From: Candidatus Woesearchaeota archaeon
Lineage (GTDB): Archaea > Nanobdellota > Nanobdellia > Woesearchaeales > ARS49
Assembly (NCBI GenBank): GCA_014729555.1
Contig: WJJT01000008.1
Span: forward strand, 1-48,342
DNA: 48,342 bases
Direction: 5' to 3'
Below, in pieces: positions 8,664 to 17,996 of the stretch. Under the pieces are notes generated by a model that saw only the letters and a program-made list of their open reading frames with translations, had not been told where the DNA came from and did not search any database. The stretch's first letter is position 1. Each line of letters opens with the position of its first letter. A program made the translations under genes and the position numbers.

Positions 8664-8696
8664 AGTGGGGGATTGCATAAAGTCCCTTGTTGAAAG
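8664..8696 (+). other. BHB intron in tRNA-Ser T-loop (33 nt, 59/60)
   Basis: UUCA-AA^A ... UGAA-AG^U; outer helix AUGGG/CCCAU, inner helix GUGGGGGA/UCCCUUGU; splicing yields TTCAAAT loop. Confidence 0.88.
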
Positions 8697-8720
8697 TCCC
8701 ATCCGCGGCGTATTATTACA

Positions 8721-9404
8721 ATGGCAAAAAAAGAGACAATTGCGATAAGCCTTGGAGGCTCAATAATAGTACCAGACAAGATAGACATAGACTTCCTGAA
8801 AGATTTCAGAAAACTAATCCTTGAATACACAGACAAATATAATTTCATAATCTCAACAGGAGGCGGGCACACAGCAAGAGAATATGCACAGGCAGCAGAA
8901 AAAATAACAGAGACAACAAAAGACGACAAAGACTGGATAGGAATATACTGCACAAGAGTGAATGCACAGCTCGTAAGAGCAGTATTCCAGGACAAGGCAT
9001 ACAAAGACATAATAAAAGACCCAACAAAGAAAACAAAAACAGCAAAACCAATACTGCTTGCAGCAGGATACAAGCCAGGAAGCAGCAGCGACTACGACGC
9101 AGTACTTCTCGCAAAAACACACAAGACAAAAAAAATACTAAACCTCACAAACATAGACTATGTATACAACAAAGACCCGGCAACACACACATTTGCAAAA
9201 CCACTCAAGCAACTAAGCTGGGAAGAATACAGAAAAATAATACCAGCAGAATTTGAATACGGCATGCACACGCCATTTGACCCGGTTGCAAGCAAGCTGG
9301 CTGAAAAACTAAAGCTTGAAGTCACAATAATGAACGGCCGCAAACTAAGGCAAATCAAGAATTATCTAGACAAAAAAGAATTCATAGGAAGCGTGATAAA
9401 ATGA
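8721..9404 (+). CDS. pyrH: Uridylate kinase (archaeal PyrH)
   Basis: IAISLGGSIIVP, STGGGHTAREYA, NLTNIDYVYNKDP motifs of amino-acid-kinase fold UMP kinases. Confidence 0.9.
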   Translation: MAKKETIAISLGGSIIVPDKIDIDFLKDFRKLILEYTDKYNFIISTGGGHTAREYAQAAEKITETTKDDKDWIGIYCTRVNAQLVRAVFQDKAYKDIIKDPTKKTKTAKPILLAAGYKPGSSSDYDAVLLAKTHKTKKILNLTNIDYVYNKDPATHTFAKPLKQLSWEEYRKIIPAEFEYGMHTPFDPVASKLAEKLKLEVTIMNGRKLRQIKNYLDKKEFIGSVIK

Positions 9405-11236
9405 ACAACAAAATAGTCCCAGACACATCAGTAATAATAGAAGGAGCCCTAAGACAGCAGATAGAAAAAGGGCAGTTAAAAGGAAAAGAAATCCTGCTCC
9501 ACGAAGCAGTATTTGCAGAACTCGAGCACCAGGCAAACCAAGGCAGGTCAACAGGATTCATCGGGCTTGACGAGCTAAGACAGATACAGGAAACAGCAGA
9601 AAAGAACAAAATAAAGATAACAATATCAGGCAAAAGGCCGACAGCATCTGAAATAAAATACGCAGGAACAGGAGAGATAGACGCACTGATAAGGCAATTA
9701 GCCTGGGATGAAGACGCAACACTACTGACATCAGACAAAGTGCAGGCAAAAGTAGCAGAAGCAAAAGGAATGTCAGTAATACTTGTGCCGATGGAAACAG
9801 GGCCAAGGGAAAAAATCAAGCTTGAGAGTTACTTTGACTCAACAACAATGTCAGTGCACCTGCGAGAAAACGTGCAGCCAATGGCCAAAAAAGGAATTCC
9901 AGGAAAATGGAAATTTGCTGAACTGACAAAAACAAAACTAACAGCAGAAAAAATCAAAGATATAAGCCAAGAAATAATAGAAGAAGCAAGAAGCAGGACA
10001 GACGGTTTCCTGGAAATCGAAAGAGAAGGAAGCACAATAATACAATTAGGGCCATACAGAATAGTCATAACAAAACCACCCTTCTCAGACGGATGGGAAA
10101 TAACAGCAGTAAAACCAATCAAAAGGCTAAGCCTGAAGGACTACAATCTAAGCGAAAAAATGCAGAAAAGAGTTGCAGAACAGGCAGAAGGAATACTGAT
10201 AGCAGGAGCACCAGGACATGGAAAAACAACATTTGCACAGGCACTATCAGAATACTTTGCAGGCCAGGATAAAATAGTAAAAACAGTAGAAGCACCAAGA
10301 GACCTAGTGCTGCCAGACACAATCACACAACTCGCAATAAGCAGAGGAACACCAGAAGAAGTACACGATGTTTTATTATTATCCAGACCGGATTACACAG
10401 TATTTGACGAGATGAGAAACACACCAGACTTCATACTCTATTCAGACCTAAGACTTGCAGGGGTAGGAATGGTAGGGGTAATCCACGGAACAAACCCATT
10501 AGATGCAATACAAAGATTCATCGGCAAGCTTGAACTGGGCGTGATACCTCATGTAATAGACACAGTTGTATTCATAAAAAACGGACAGATAGACAAAGTC
10601 CTGGCAGTAGAGATGATAGTAAAAGTGCCCTCAGGCATGACAGAAGCAGACCTTGCAAGACCAGTAATAGTAATTGCAGACTTTGAAACAGGAACACCAG
10701 CAGCAGAAATATACTCCTACGGAGAAGAGACAGTAGTAGTGCCTGTCACAGAAACAACAGCACAGATGACAGGAGCAAAAAAGCTGGCAGCAGAGGCAAT
10801 AGAAAAAGCAATGCAGAAATTCACAGACCAGATAAAAGTAGAGATGCCGTCAGAACACAAAGCAGTAGTATACGTGCCAAAACAATACATAGCAGGAATA
10901 ATAGGAAAAGAAGGTAAAAACATAACAAAACTTGAGGAAAGACTGGGAATTGGCCTAGACATAAGAGAACTTGGGGCAGAAGAGAGAGCAGAGGCTTCAA
11001 AACCAGAAGGAAAAGAAGTGCATCACGAGCTGAACCTTGCAAGCAAATACATCGAGATACACCTTGAAGAAAACCTAAAAGGGCAGGATGCAGACATTTA
11101 TGTCTCAAACGAATACCTCGCAACATTCAACATAGGCAAAAAAGGGCTTATACGAATCAAAAAAAGCAATCCAATAGGAAAAGCAATACTAAACGCCAAA
11201 AAATACCAGGAAAAGATAAGAATATTCCAAGCATAG
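9401..11236 (+). CDS. PIN domain - VirB11/PilT-like ATPase - KH domain protein
   Basis: N-terminal PIN motifs (IVPDTSVIIEGAL, GTGEIDALI, LLTSDK), Walker A GAPGHGKTTFAQAL, C-terminal KH motif IIGKEGKNITKLEE. Confidence 0.85.
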   Translation: MNNKIVPDTSVIIEGALRQQIEKGQLKGKEILLHEAVFAELEHQANQGRSTGFIGLDELRQIQETAEKNKIKITISGKRPTASEIKYAGTGEIDALIRQLAWDEDATLLTSDKVQAKVAEAKGMSVILVPMETGPREKIKLESYFDSTTMSVHLRENVQPMAKKGIPGKWKFAELTKTKLTAEKIKDISQEIIEEARSRTDGFLEIEREGSTIIQLGPYRIVITKPPFSDGWEITAVKPIKRLSLKDYNLSEKMQKRVAEQAEGILIAGAPGHGKTTFAQALSEYFAGQDKIVKTVEAPRDLVLPDTITQLAISRGTPEEVHDVLLLSRPDYTVFDEMRNTPDFILYSDLRLAGVGMVGVIHGTNPLDAIQRFIGKLELGVIPHVIDTVVFIKNGQIDKVLAVEMIVKVPSGMTEADLARPVIVIADFETGTPAAEIYSYGEETVVVPVTETTAQMTGAKKLAAEAIEKAMQKFTDQIKVEMPSEHKAVVYVPKQYIAGIIGKEGKNITKLEERLGIGLDIRELGAEERAEASKPEGKEVHHELNLASKYIEIHLEENLKGQDADIYVSNEYLATFNIGKKGLIRIKKSNPIGKAILNAKKYQEKIRIFQA

Positions 11237-11271
11237 AAAAGTATATAAACAAAGAGTTCTGAATCAGTCAT

Positions 11272-12564
11272 ATGTTTGACATAAACCTAATAAGAGAAAA
11301 CCCAGAAAAAGTAAAAGAAAACCTCAAGAAAAGATATGACAAAGAGCTAATTCCACTAGTCGATGACCTAAAGAAAAAAGACGCAGAGTGGAGAAAATTA
11401 AAGCAGGAAGTAGACGCGCTAAGAGCAAAAAGAAACGAATTAAGCAAAAAAATAAACAAGCTCAAAAAACAAGGAAAAAAAGCAGAAAAAGAAATCAAAC
11501 AGGCAGCAGAAATCGCAGACAAGATAGAAAAAATAGAAGAAGTAATGGACAAGCTGCAGTACGGCATAAACTACTACCTGATGGACCTGCCAAACATGCT
11601 TGACAAATCAGTGCCAATAGGAATGGAGGAAAAAGACAACAAAGTCATAAAAACAACAGGAAAACCAAAAAAATTCAATTTTGAGATAAAAGGACACGGA
11701 GAAATCGCAGAACAATTAGGGATTGCAGACTTTGAAAGAGCAGCAAAAGTATCAGGCGCAGGATTCTATTACATAAAAAACGAACTAGCAATACTAAACC
11801 AGGCACTAATAAGGTATGCAATAGACTTCTTAATGAAAAAAGGATATGACTACATAGAACCGCCGCTAATGCTAAGAAGAAAAGCATATGAGGGGGTAAC
11901 TGACCTGGAAGACTTCAAGAACGTCATGTACAAGGCAGAAAAAGAAGACTTGTATTTCATAGCAACAAGCGAGCACAGCCTGATAGCGCAATACATGGAT
12001 GAGAATATTCCTATTGAGAAACTTCCGATAAAACTAGCAGGATACAGCATGTGCTTTAGAAAAGAGATAGGAAGCCATGGCGTGGACACAAAAGGACTAT
12101 TCAGGACACACCAATTCAACAAAGTAGAGCAAATCGTGCTGTGCAAACCAAAAGAAGACATGCTGTTCTTCAATGAATTACTTGTTAATTCTGAAAAACT
12201 CATTGAATCACTTGATCTGCCATACCGGCTGTTAGAGATGTGCTCTGGAGATTTAGGACCATTAAAATCCAAGCAGATTGATATAGAAGTATGGATGCCA
12301 AAACAAGGCAAGTATCAGGAAGTAGGAAGCTGCAGCAACTGCACAGACTACCAGGCAAGAAGACTAAACATAAAAGCAATAGACAAGCACCTTGAAAAAA
12401 CACCCATTTACACTCTTAATAACACAGCAATAGCAACATCCAGAATAATAGTGGCGATTTTAGAGAATTTCCAGAACAAAGACGGCTCTGTAGACATACC
12501 AAAAGCACTTCACAAATACACAGGATTCAAGAAAATAAAAGCGCCAAAAAAAGCCAACAAGTGA
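11272..12564 (+). CDS. serS: Seryl-tRNA synthetase
   Basis: N-terminal coiled coil MFDINLIRENPEKVKENL and class II motifs (CFRKEIGSHGVDTKGLFRTHQFNKVEQ; EVGSCSNCTDYQARR). Confidence 0.95.
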   Translation: MFDINLIRENPEKVKENLKKRYDKELIPLVDDLKKKDAEWRKLKQEVDALRAKRNELSKKINKLKKQGKKAEKEIKQAAEIADKIEKIEEVMDKLQYGINYYLMDLPNMLDKSVPIGMEEKDNKVIKTTGKPKKFNFEIKGHGEIAEQLGIADFERAAKVSGAGFYYIKNELAILNQALIRYAIDFLMKKGYDYIEPPLMLRRKAYEGVTDLEDFKNVMYKAEKEDLYFIATSEHSLIAQYMDENIPIEKLPIKLAGYSMCFRKEIGSHGVDTKGLFRTHQFNKVEQIVLCKPKEDMLFFNELLVNSEKLIESLDLPYRLLEMCSGDLGPLKSKQIDIEVWMPKQGKYQEVGSCSNCTDYQARRLNIKAIDKHLEKTPIYTLNNTAIATSRIIVAILENFQNKDGSVDIPKALHKYTGFKKIKAPKKANK

Positions 12565-12613
12565 TTTCTCCACTACAATAAAGCTTAAATAATCTGCCAC
12601 ATACTTTCAGGTT

Positions 12614-13675
12614 ATGAATTTATTTGACGGCATACTGGGCGATGAAGAATCATTATTTAAAAACGAAGATGCACTAGATACAGAATTTGTTCCAAAATTA
12701 TTACCTTTTAGAGAAGGGCAGCAAAAAGAGATAATACTAAGCATAAAGCCACTGATGCAAAACAGAAACGGCAAAAATCTCTTTATCTGCGGAGCACCAG
12801 GCATAGGCAAAACAGCAGCAACAAAATGGATATTCAGGGATCTTGAGTACAACACAGATGAAGTTGTGCCAATTTACATCAACTGCTGGCAGAAAAATAC
12901 CACGTATAAAATAATCGTAGAGATATGCCACCAACTAGGATACAAGTTTACACAAAACAAAAACACAGAAGAACTGTTTAAAGTAGTGCAGAACATGGCA
13001 AACAGAAAACCAATAGTTTTCGCGTTTGATGAGATTGACAAGGTAGAAGATTTTGACTTTCTATATTCAATCCTAAATGATATCTACAAAAAAAGCATAT
13101 TCCTGATAACCAATTACAAAGAATGGCTAGACAAACTAGAAGACAGGATAAAATCAAGACTAATACCAGAAATAATAGAATTCAAATCATACGATGAAAA
13201 AGAAACATCAGAGATACTAAAACAAAGAACAATGTACGCATTTCTTCCAGACGTACTGGATGACTCAGCGTTTTCATTGATATCCAAGACATCATCAGAA
13301 AGAGGAGACATAAGAGCAGGACTTTACTTACTCAGAGAGGCAGGAAGGATAGCAGAAAGCCAAAGCTCAAAAAAAGTAACAGAAGAGCATGCGCAGAAGG
13401 CCATTGATAAATTAGAGGATTTTAAAATCAAGAAATCAAGCGACTTAGATGAAGACACACAACTAGTGCTGTCGGTAGTAAAAGAGAATTCTGACAAAAA
13501 AATAGGAGACTTGTTTGATGAATACAAGAAAAAAGGCGGAACAGGCGCGTATAAAACATTCCAGAGAAGAATAGAGAAACTAAGCAAAGCACAGTTTATC
13601 ACAGCAAACAAAGTGACTGGAAAAGAAGGAAATACAACAATCATAAGTTATACAAAGAAGTTGACTGAATTCTAG
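12614..13675 (+). CDS. Orc1/Cdc6-type replication initiator
   Basis: Walker A CGAPGIGKTAATKW, FAFDEIDKVED Walker B, C-terminal winged helix. Confidence 0.85.
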   Translation: MNLFDGILGDEESLFKNEDALDTEFVPKLLPFREGQQKEIILSIKPLMQNRNGKNLFICGAPGIGKTAATKWIFRDLEYNTDEVVPIYINCWQKNTTYKIIVEICHQLGYKFTQNKNTEELFKVVQNMANRKPIVFAFDEIDKVEDFDFLYSILNDIYKKSIFLITNYKEWLDKLEDRIKSRLIPEIIEFKSYDEKETSEILKQRTMYAFLPDVLDDSAFSLISKTSSERGDIRAGLYLLREAGRIAESQSSKKVTEEHAQKAIDKLEDFKIKKSSDLDEDTQLVLSVVKENSDKKIGDLFDEYKKKGGTGAYKTFQRRIEKLSKAQFITANKVTGKEGNTTIISYTKKLTEF

Positions 13676-14385
13676 GATTTCTTAGCAATCTTCCACAAAA
13701 CTTCAAAATGATTCTTGTAAGTCTGTGCTATTAACTTGTTTTTTATCAAAATAATTAACGGCTTTTGCTTTATTAGATGGATAGCTATATAGTCACCGAA
13801 TATGTTAGTTGTTGCTTCGCTGTCAATATCTAAGTATCTGTATTCAAAGCGCTTATACGCAAAAGGAGGCGTGCCTTTTAATATAGAGTTTCCAATAATT
13901 CTTACCCGTATATTTGACTTCATAACTTGCTTGGCAATCCTTGGAATCTCATACAAAGCATAGAATGCTCTTCCGGTTGAACCAAAAGCACAATACTCTT
14001 TTGATTTAAGCATTAAATTAATCAACACTCTCAAACCCTCTTTTCCCTCATAAACCTTGATTTCCTGAGGAATCTCCTGAACTTTCTCAATCTGTTTTAA
14101 CTCTGGAATCAAATCCTTGATAAATGCAGACTTTTCCTTGACAGGATTCAGTAAGTTATCTGGCTCTGAAGCAGAAAAGAACTTCTTGTTTGCTTTTATG
14201 ATGTAATTAACTAGGCCTTTTTCAATCAAGTGATTAAGGACAGTGTAAACTAGAGTTCTATCCATGCCAATCTTTTTGGCTATAGTGTTTGCAGAGCTAG
14301 AGCCACGCTTAAGCAATTCTAGGTAAACTTTGGATTCATTACCTGTAAGCCCTGATTTCTGCAGTCTTTCCTCAAATGCGGTCAT
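13672..14385 (-). CDS. TrmB-family transcriptional regulator
   Basis: LTGNESKVYLELLKRGSSSANTIAKKIGMDRTLVYTVLNHLIEKGLV winged HTH; ORF track start extended upstream, likely start at internal Met. Confidence 0.8.
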   Translation of the reverse strand: MTAFEERLQKSGLTGNESKVYLELLKRGSSSANTIAKKIGMDRTLVYTVLNHLIEKGLVNYIIKANKKFFSASEPDNLLNPVKEKSAFIKDLIPELKQIEKVQEIPQEIKVYEGKEGLRVLINLMLKSKEYCAFGSTGRAFYALYEIPRIAKQVMKSNIRVRIIGNSILKGTPPFAYKRFEYRYLDIDSEATTNIFGDYIAIHLIKQKPLIILIKNKLIAQTYKNHFEVLWKIAKKS

Positions 14386-14473
14386 ATTTGGCAGGAATTG
14401 TTTGAAGTATATAAAATTGTTGTTATTTATCATAACAACTATTCTTTAAGTAGTTCTGAGAGGTAGAGATAAT

Positions 14474-14803
14474 ATGGTGAGTAAGATGAGTGAAGACAGC
14501 AAACTAGCACGGATACTGGAAAAAATAGGAGAAAAAAGATTAAAATCCATTCTGTGTGCAGGAATGGGTGCAGCAGTGGGCAGTATTGATTGCATATCTT
14601 CAGGCCTGCCCATACTAACTACAGGTCTTCCTATTTTAGATCATATCAGAAGTGCAGAAGCTTATGAGTACGGTTTTGGCGATAGTAGATTTCCGCCCAG
14701 AGAATACTATACAGGATTAATAACATATGCTCTGAGTGCGAGCATTCCTTTTATAGTCAAGTACCATACAGAAATAGCAGAACTGACTGACAAAATTCTT
14801 TAA
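14474..14803 (+). CDS. Hypothetical small membrane-associated protein
   Basis: 109-aa frame with hydrophobic segments. Confidence 0.5.
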   Translation: MVSKMSEDSKLARILEKIGEKRLKSILCAGMGAAVGSIDCISSGLPILTTGLPILDHIRSAEAYEYGFGDSRFPPREYYTGLITYALSASIPFIVKYHTEIAELTDKIL

Positions 14804-14902
14804 TTTTCTCTAATTATCCCATAATCAAGCCCACTGGACACTGGACAAGGTGTCGTGGCGTATTTAAATGAATCTGATTCTGATAATTCTTAGAGAGGCA
14901 GC

Positions 14903-14950
14903 GCAGAATCATACATGATTCTGCTGGTCTCAAAATTTAAAAATTTTGAG
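14903..14950 (+). promoter_or_regulatory. Tandem perfect hairpins in a 5' leader, second overlapping a Shine-Dalgarno
   Basis: GCAGAATCA-TACA-TGATTCTGC (14903..14924) and CTCAAAATTT-AA-AAATTTTGAG (14929..14950); GAGGTGAT SD at 14948..14955 shares its GAG with the second stem; TATTTAAATG promoter about 30 nt upstream. Confidence 0.7.
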
Positions 14951-14959
14951 GTGATTAAT

Positions 14960-15031
14960 ATGATAGACCTGAGCCAAACAACAATCAAACACTTATTTTT
15001 CGAACAAATAAAAGCATTAAACAAGAGGTGA
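14960..15031 (+). CDS. 23-aa micro-ORF MIDLSQTTIKHLFFEQIKALNKR
   Basis: ATG 4 nt after a strong GAGGTGAT SD. Confidence 0.5.
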   Translation: MIDLSQTTIKHLFFEQIKALNKR

Positions 15032-15037
15032 TAAACT

Positions 15038-15187
15038 GTGGGAGTAACCCCAATACCAGAAGATCCTCTATTTGAGGAACTGCAAGAACTAGACATATAT
15101 GAAGAAGAAGGCGTGGAAAATCTAATGGATGAAGACGGAATATCTGACGCAGAATACGGATTCATGACAGGCTTTTTAGCTTCATAA
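15038..15187 (+). CDS. 49-aa acidic small protein (GTG start)
   Basis: GTG 5 nt after a second GAGGTGAT SD; VGVTPIPEDPLFEELQELDIYEEEGVENLMDEDGISDAEYGFMTGFLAS. Confidence 0.55.
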   Translation: MGVTPIPEDPLFEELQELDIYEEEGVENLMDEDGISDAEYGFMTGFLAS

Positions 15188-15251
15188 TATTTTTTTCTTT
15201 TTATAATGTTCAAAAGTAAATTTATTAAAGTATAAAGTACAAATACTGTAT

Positions 15252-15649
15252 ATGATAACAATAAGAAAAGCAGGAGCGCTGATTATTAAGGATAAAAAAC
15301 TACTAATTGTTAAGCCAAAAGGAAAGCTGTATTTCATCAATCCTGGCGGCAAATATGAAGAAGATGAAACTGCCAAGACTGCCTAAGACAAGAATTAAAA
15401 GAAGAACTCCAAGTAACTGTCGATTCTATAAAAAATTTCAAAACTTATACCCTTGACAAGGCGGCACACGGCAATCACCCACTGATACTGGAATTATACC
15501 TTGTGGAGATATATGGCAAAATAATACCTTCTTCTGAAATTGGCACTATTCAATGGATGAGCAAAGACGATTTTGAAACAAGAAAATTTAATACACCTCC
15601 TTCTTTTGAAAAATATATTCCTGATTTAATTAAAAAAGGGTTGCTATAG
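15252..15649 (+). pseudogene. NUDIX hydrolase with single-base frameshift
   Basis: MITIRKAGALIIKDKKLLIVKPKGKLYFINPGGKYEEDETAKTA then -1 frame LRQELKEELQVTVDSIKNF...; the Nudix box spans the shift near 15381-15386. Confidence 0.8.
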
Positions 15650-15722
15650 ATTACATTTTTTATATAACCTTATATAAACACAAATCATAAGCTTTTTAAA
15701 GGCCCTACTGCTTCTATTAATT

Positions 15723-16295
15723 ATGACGACGATAAACAAAGACGAGTATCATGTAAACAAACCAAGAATACTCAAGCAAATAAAAGACGGAGCAGTATTC
15801 ATACACCCAACAGACACAATCTATGGGATAGGGTGTGATGCAACAAATGAAAAGGCAGTAGAAAAAGTAAGGCAAGCAAAACAAAGAAAAGACCTGCCAT
15901 TCAACATAATCGCGCCATCAAGAGAGTGGGTCAAAGCAAACTGCGAAGTAGACAAGGAAGCAGAGGAGTGGCTAAACAAGCTACCAGGACCTTACACAAT
16001 CATTCTCAAACTAAAAAAAGACAGTGTAATAGCAAAGAACGTCAACCCAACAAGAGACGGAACAGTGGGAATACGAAGGCCAGACCACTGGATAAGCGAG
16101 ATAACAAACGACCTAGACACACCAATAGTAACAACATCAGCAAACATAACAGGAAAAAACTTTATGACAGACATGGACAACCTAGACGTCGATGTGAAGA
16201 AAAAAATGGACTTTGTAATCTACGAAGGCGAGAAAAACGGAAGGCCAAGCACAATAGTCGACCTAGCCAGAAAACGTGGATTAATCAAAAGATAA
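15723..16295 (+). CDS. Sua5/YrdC threonylcarbamoyl-AMP synthase
   Basis: FIHPTDTIYGIGCDATNEKAVEKV and TTSANITGK motifs. Confidence 0.92.
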   Translation: MTTINKDEYHVNKPRILKQIKDGAVFIHPTDTIYGIGCDATNEKAVEKVRQAKQRKDLPFNIIAPSREWVKANCEVDKEAEEWLNKLPGPYTIILKLKKDSVIAKNVNPTRDGTVGIRRPDHWISEITNDLDTPIVTTSANITGKNFMTDMDNLDVDVKKKMDFVIYEGEKNGRPSTIVDLARKRGLIKR

Positions 16296-16326
16296 AGTTT
16301 TTTTTCTTGTTCCTAAGAGAGGAAAA

Positions 16327-16427
16327 AAATGAAGATACTTGCTGCCGGAGACAATGAAAAATTTAAAAAATTTTCAAGCCTCCAGCACCAAAGAGGCATA
16401 ACAAATGAAGATACTTGCTGCCGGAGA
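16327..16427 (+). repeat. 25-nt exact direct repeat of a gene start bracketing two hairpins
   Basis: AAATGAAGATACTTGCTGCCGGAGA at 16327..16351 and 16403..16427, offset 76 nt; between them GAAAA...TTTTC (16356..16375) and GCCTC...GAGGC (16378..16397). Confidence 0.9.
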
Positions 16428-17019
16428 TTTCCACGGAGACCAAACAATAGCCAAGCAACTGGCTGAACAAGCAGAAAAAGAAAAAGTAGACCTAGTCATA
16501 CTAAACGGGGACTTAGTAGAGGAAGGACAGGCAGAAGGAATCACAGGCATATTCAAGGAAAAAGGACAAAAAGTATTGATAGTATCAGGCAACCACGAAA
16601 TGCCTGCAACAACACAATTCCTGGCAGACCTATACGGATTCACAAACCTGCACGCGTACTCACTACAATCAGGAAACGTAGGCGTATTCGGGTGCGGAGG
16701 AGCAAACCTTGGGCTGAGCCAATTAAGCGAGAAAGAAATATTCTATGCACTAAGAACAGGATTTGAGAGAGTAAAAAACCTGCCTAAAAAAATCATGGTA
16801 ACACACGTGCACCCAAGCGACAGCATGATAGAAAAACTATCAAAAACCGCAGGAATCATACCCATGTCAGGAAGCTCTGGACTGAAAAAAGCAGTGGATG
16901 AATTCAAGCCAGACATACTAATATGCGGGCACGTACATGAAGCAGAAGGCATAGAAGAAAAAATCGGCAAAACAACAGTGCTGAATGTCGGAAAAAAAGG
17001 AAAAATAATAGAAATCTAA
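16405..17019 (+). CDS. Metallophosphoesterase (YfcE/MJ0936-like)
   Basis: AAGDFHGD, LNGDLVEEG, SGNHE, CGHVHEAEG metal-ligand motifs; possible alternative first exon at 16329..16350. Confidence 0.88.
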   Translation: MKILAAGDFHGDQTIAKQLAEQAEKEKVDLVILNGDLVEEGQAEGITGIFKEKGQKVLIVSGNHEMPATTQFLADLYGFTNLHAYSLQSGNVGVFGCGGANLGLSQLSEKEIFYALRTGFERVKNLPKKIMVTHVHPSDSMIEKLSKTAGIIPMSGSSGLKKAVDEFKPDILICGHVHEAEGIEEKIGKTTVLNVGKKGKIIEI

Positions 17020-17996
17020 AGCTTTGAAGCAAGATTAGCTGCCCCAAGCAAAGCAACATCCTCATTCATCACAACATAAACAGGAATATTCTTAAGCAAA
17101 GACTTCATCTTGGACTTATCCTCAAAAGACTTCTTGAAAACAGAAGACTTTAATTTTTTGGCAAGAAGCTTAGACATGCTGCCAACCAAGAAAACACCAC
17201 CACCTGCCTTTGCAGTCAGGGCAAGATTACCTGCCTCAGAGCCATAGAAAGAAGTAAACATGTCAACAGCCTTTTTACAGGCAGCATCCGTGCCCTTAAG
17301 AGCCTCATCAGCAATAACAAGATATGGCGCTTTCTTTTTTAGCAATTTCTTAACCCTGCCAGACTCCTTTACATGACCTGCCCTAGTCAAGAACTGATAA
17401 ATATTATACAGGCCTTTCTTGGAAACAACAGTCTCAATATCAGCACGGCCGGTCTTGCGCTTGATGAACTTCTTCAACTCCCACTCCAGCTCATTCCTTG
17501 CAGCAAAATCAACATGACCACCCTCAGAAGGAAGCACAAAATCATCATGACCGAGCCAGGCAATAATCGCCTCACCAAGACCAGTGCTTGCCCCAAGAAC
17601 AGCTTTCCTGCTGAGCTTCACAGGCTTGCCTGGCTTAACCTGCTTTAAGTCAGATTTTTTCAAGACCTCAATGCCAAAAGCAATACCCTCATAATCATTA
17701 ATGACAGTAACCTTCTTAATACCAAACAACTTGTTGATTCTTGCAGCATCAATAGACCAAGGAAGATTAGTCATCTCGCAAACATTATCATGGCAAGGCC
17801 CTGCAGCAGCAAAACAAGCAGCACGCGGCTTTGCCTTTGCAACTGAAAGAAAATTCTTAAGCATAGAATAAAAATCCTTGAACTTAGGAGTGTTATACTC
17901 CTCGCTAGCCAACCTCTTAAAAGTGCCGTTAGAATAATCAAAAACAGCCAATTTTGTCTTTGAACCACCAATTCTTCCAGCCAGTATCAAGCTCAT
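17016..17996 (-). CDS. Glucokinase (bacterial Glk-like, ASKHA)
   Basis: VTVINDYEGIAFGIE, GASTGLGEAIIAW, PSEGGHVDFA motifs. Confidence 0.8.
   Translation of the reverse strand: MSLILAGRIGGSKTKLAVFDYSNGTFKRLASEEYNTPKFKDFYSMLKNFLSVAKAKPRAACFAAAGPCHDNVCEMTNLPWSIDAARINKLFGIKKVTVINDYEGIAFGIEVLKKSDLKQVKPGKPVKLSRKAVLGASTGLGEAIIAWLGHDDFVLPSEGGHVDFAARNELEWELKKFIKRKTGRADIETVVSKKGLYNIYQFLTRAGHVKESGRVKKLLKKKAPYLVIADEALKGTDAACKKAVDMFTSFYGSEAGNLALTAKAGGGVFLVGSMSKLLAKKLKSSVFKKSFEDKSKMKSLLKNIPVYVVMNEDVALLGAANLASKL

Larger units (their letters stand above)
8549..8710 (+). tRNA. tRNA-Ser(GCT), class II, with two predicted introns (8570..8614 and 8664..8696)
   Basis: Acceptor GCCGCGG/CCGCGGC, discriminator G; anticodon arm CTGGA-TTGCTAA-TCCAG; spliced 84 nt with canonical ATGGG-TTCAAAT-CCCAT T-arm. 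Confidence 0.9.

Noticed and set aside
8507-9073. ORF 8507..9073 - and 8482..8748 + over the tRNA-Ser locus
   Set aside because: Translate the tRNA and antisense pyrH; no protein family signature
14903-14950. Leader tandem hairpins as another BHB intron
   Set aside because: Best fold (CAGC/GCUG) lacks two clean 3-nt bulges and no disrupted gene product identifies a splice junction
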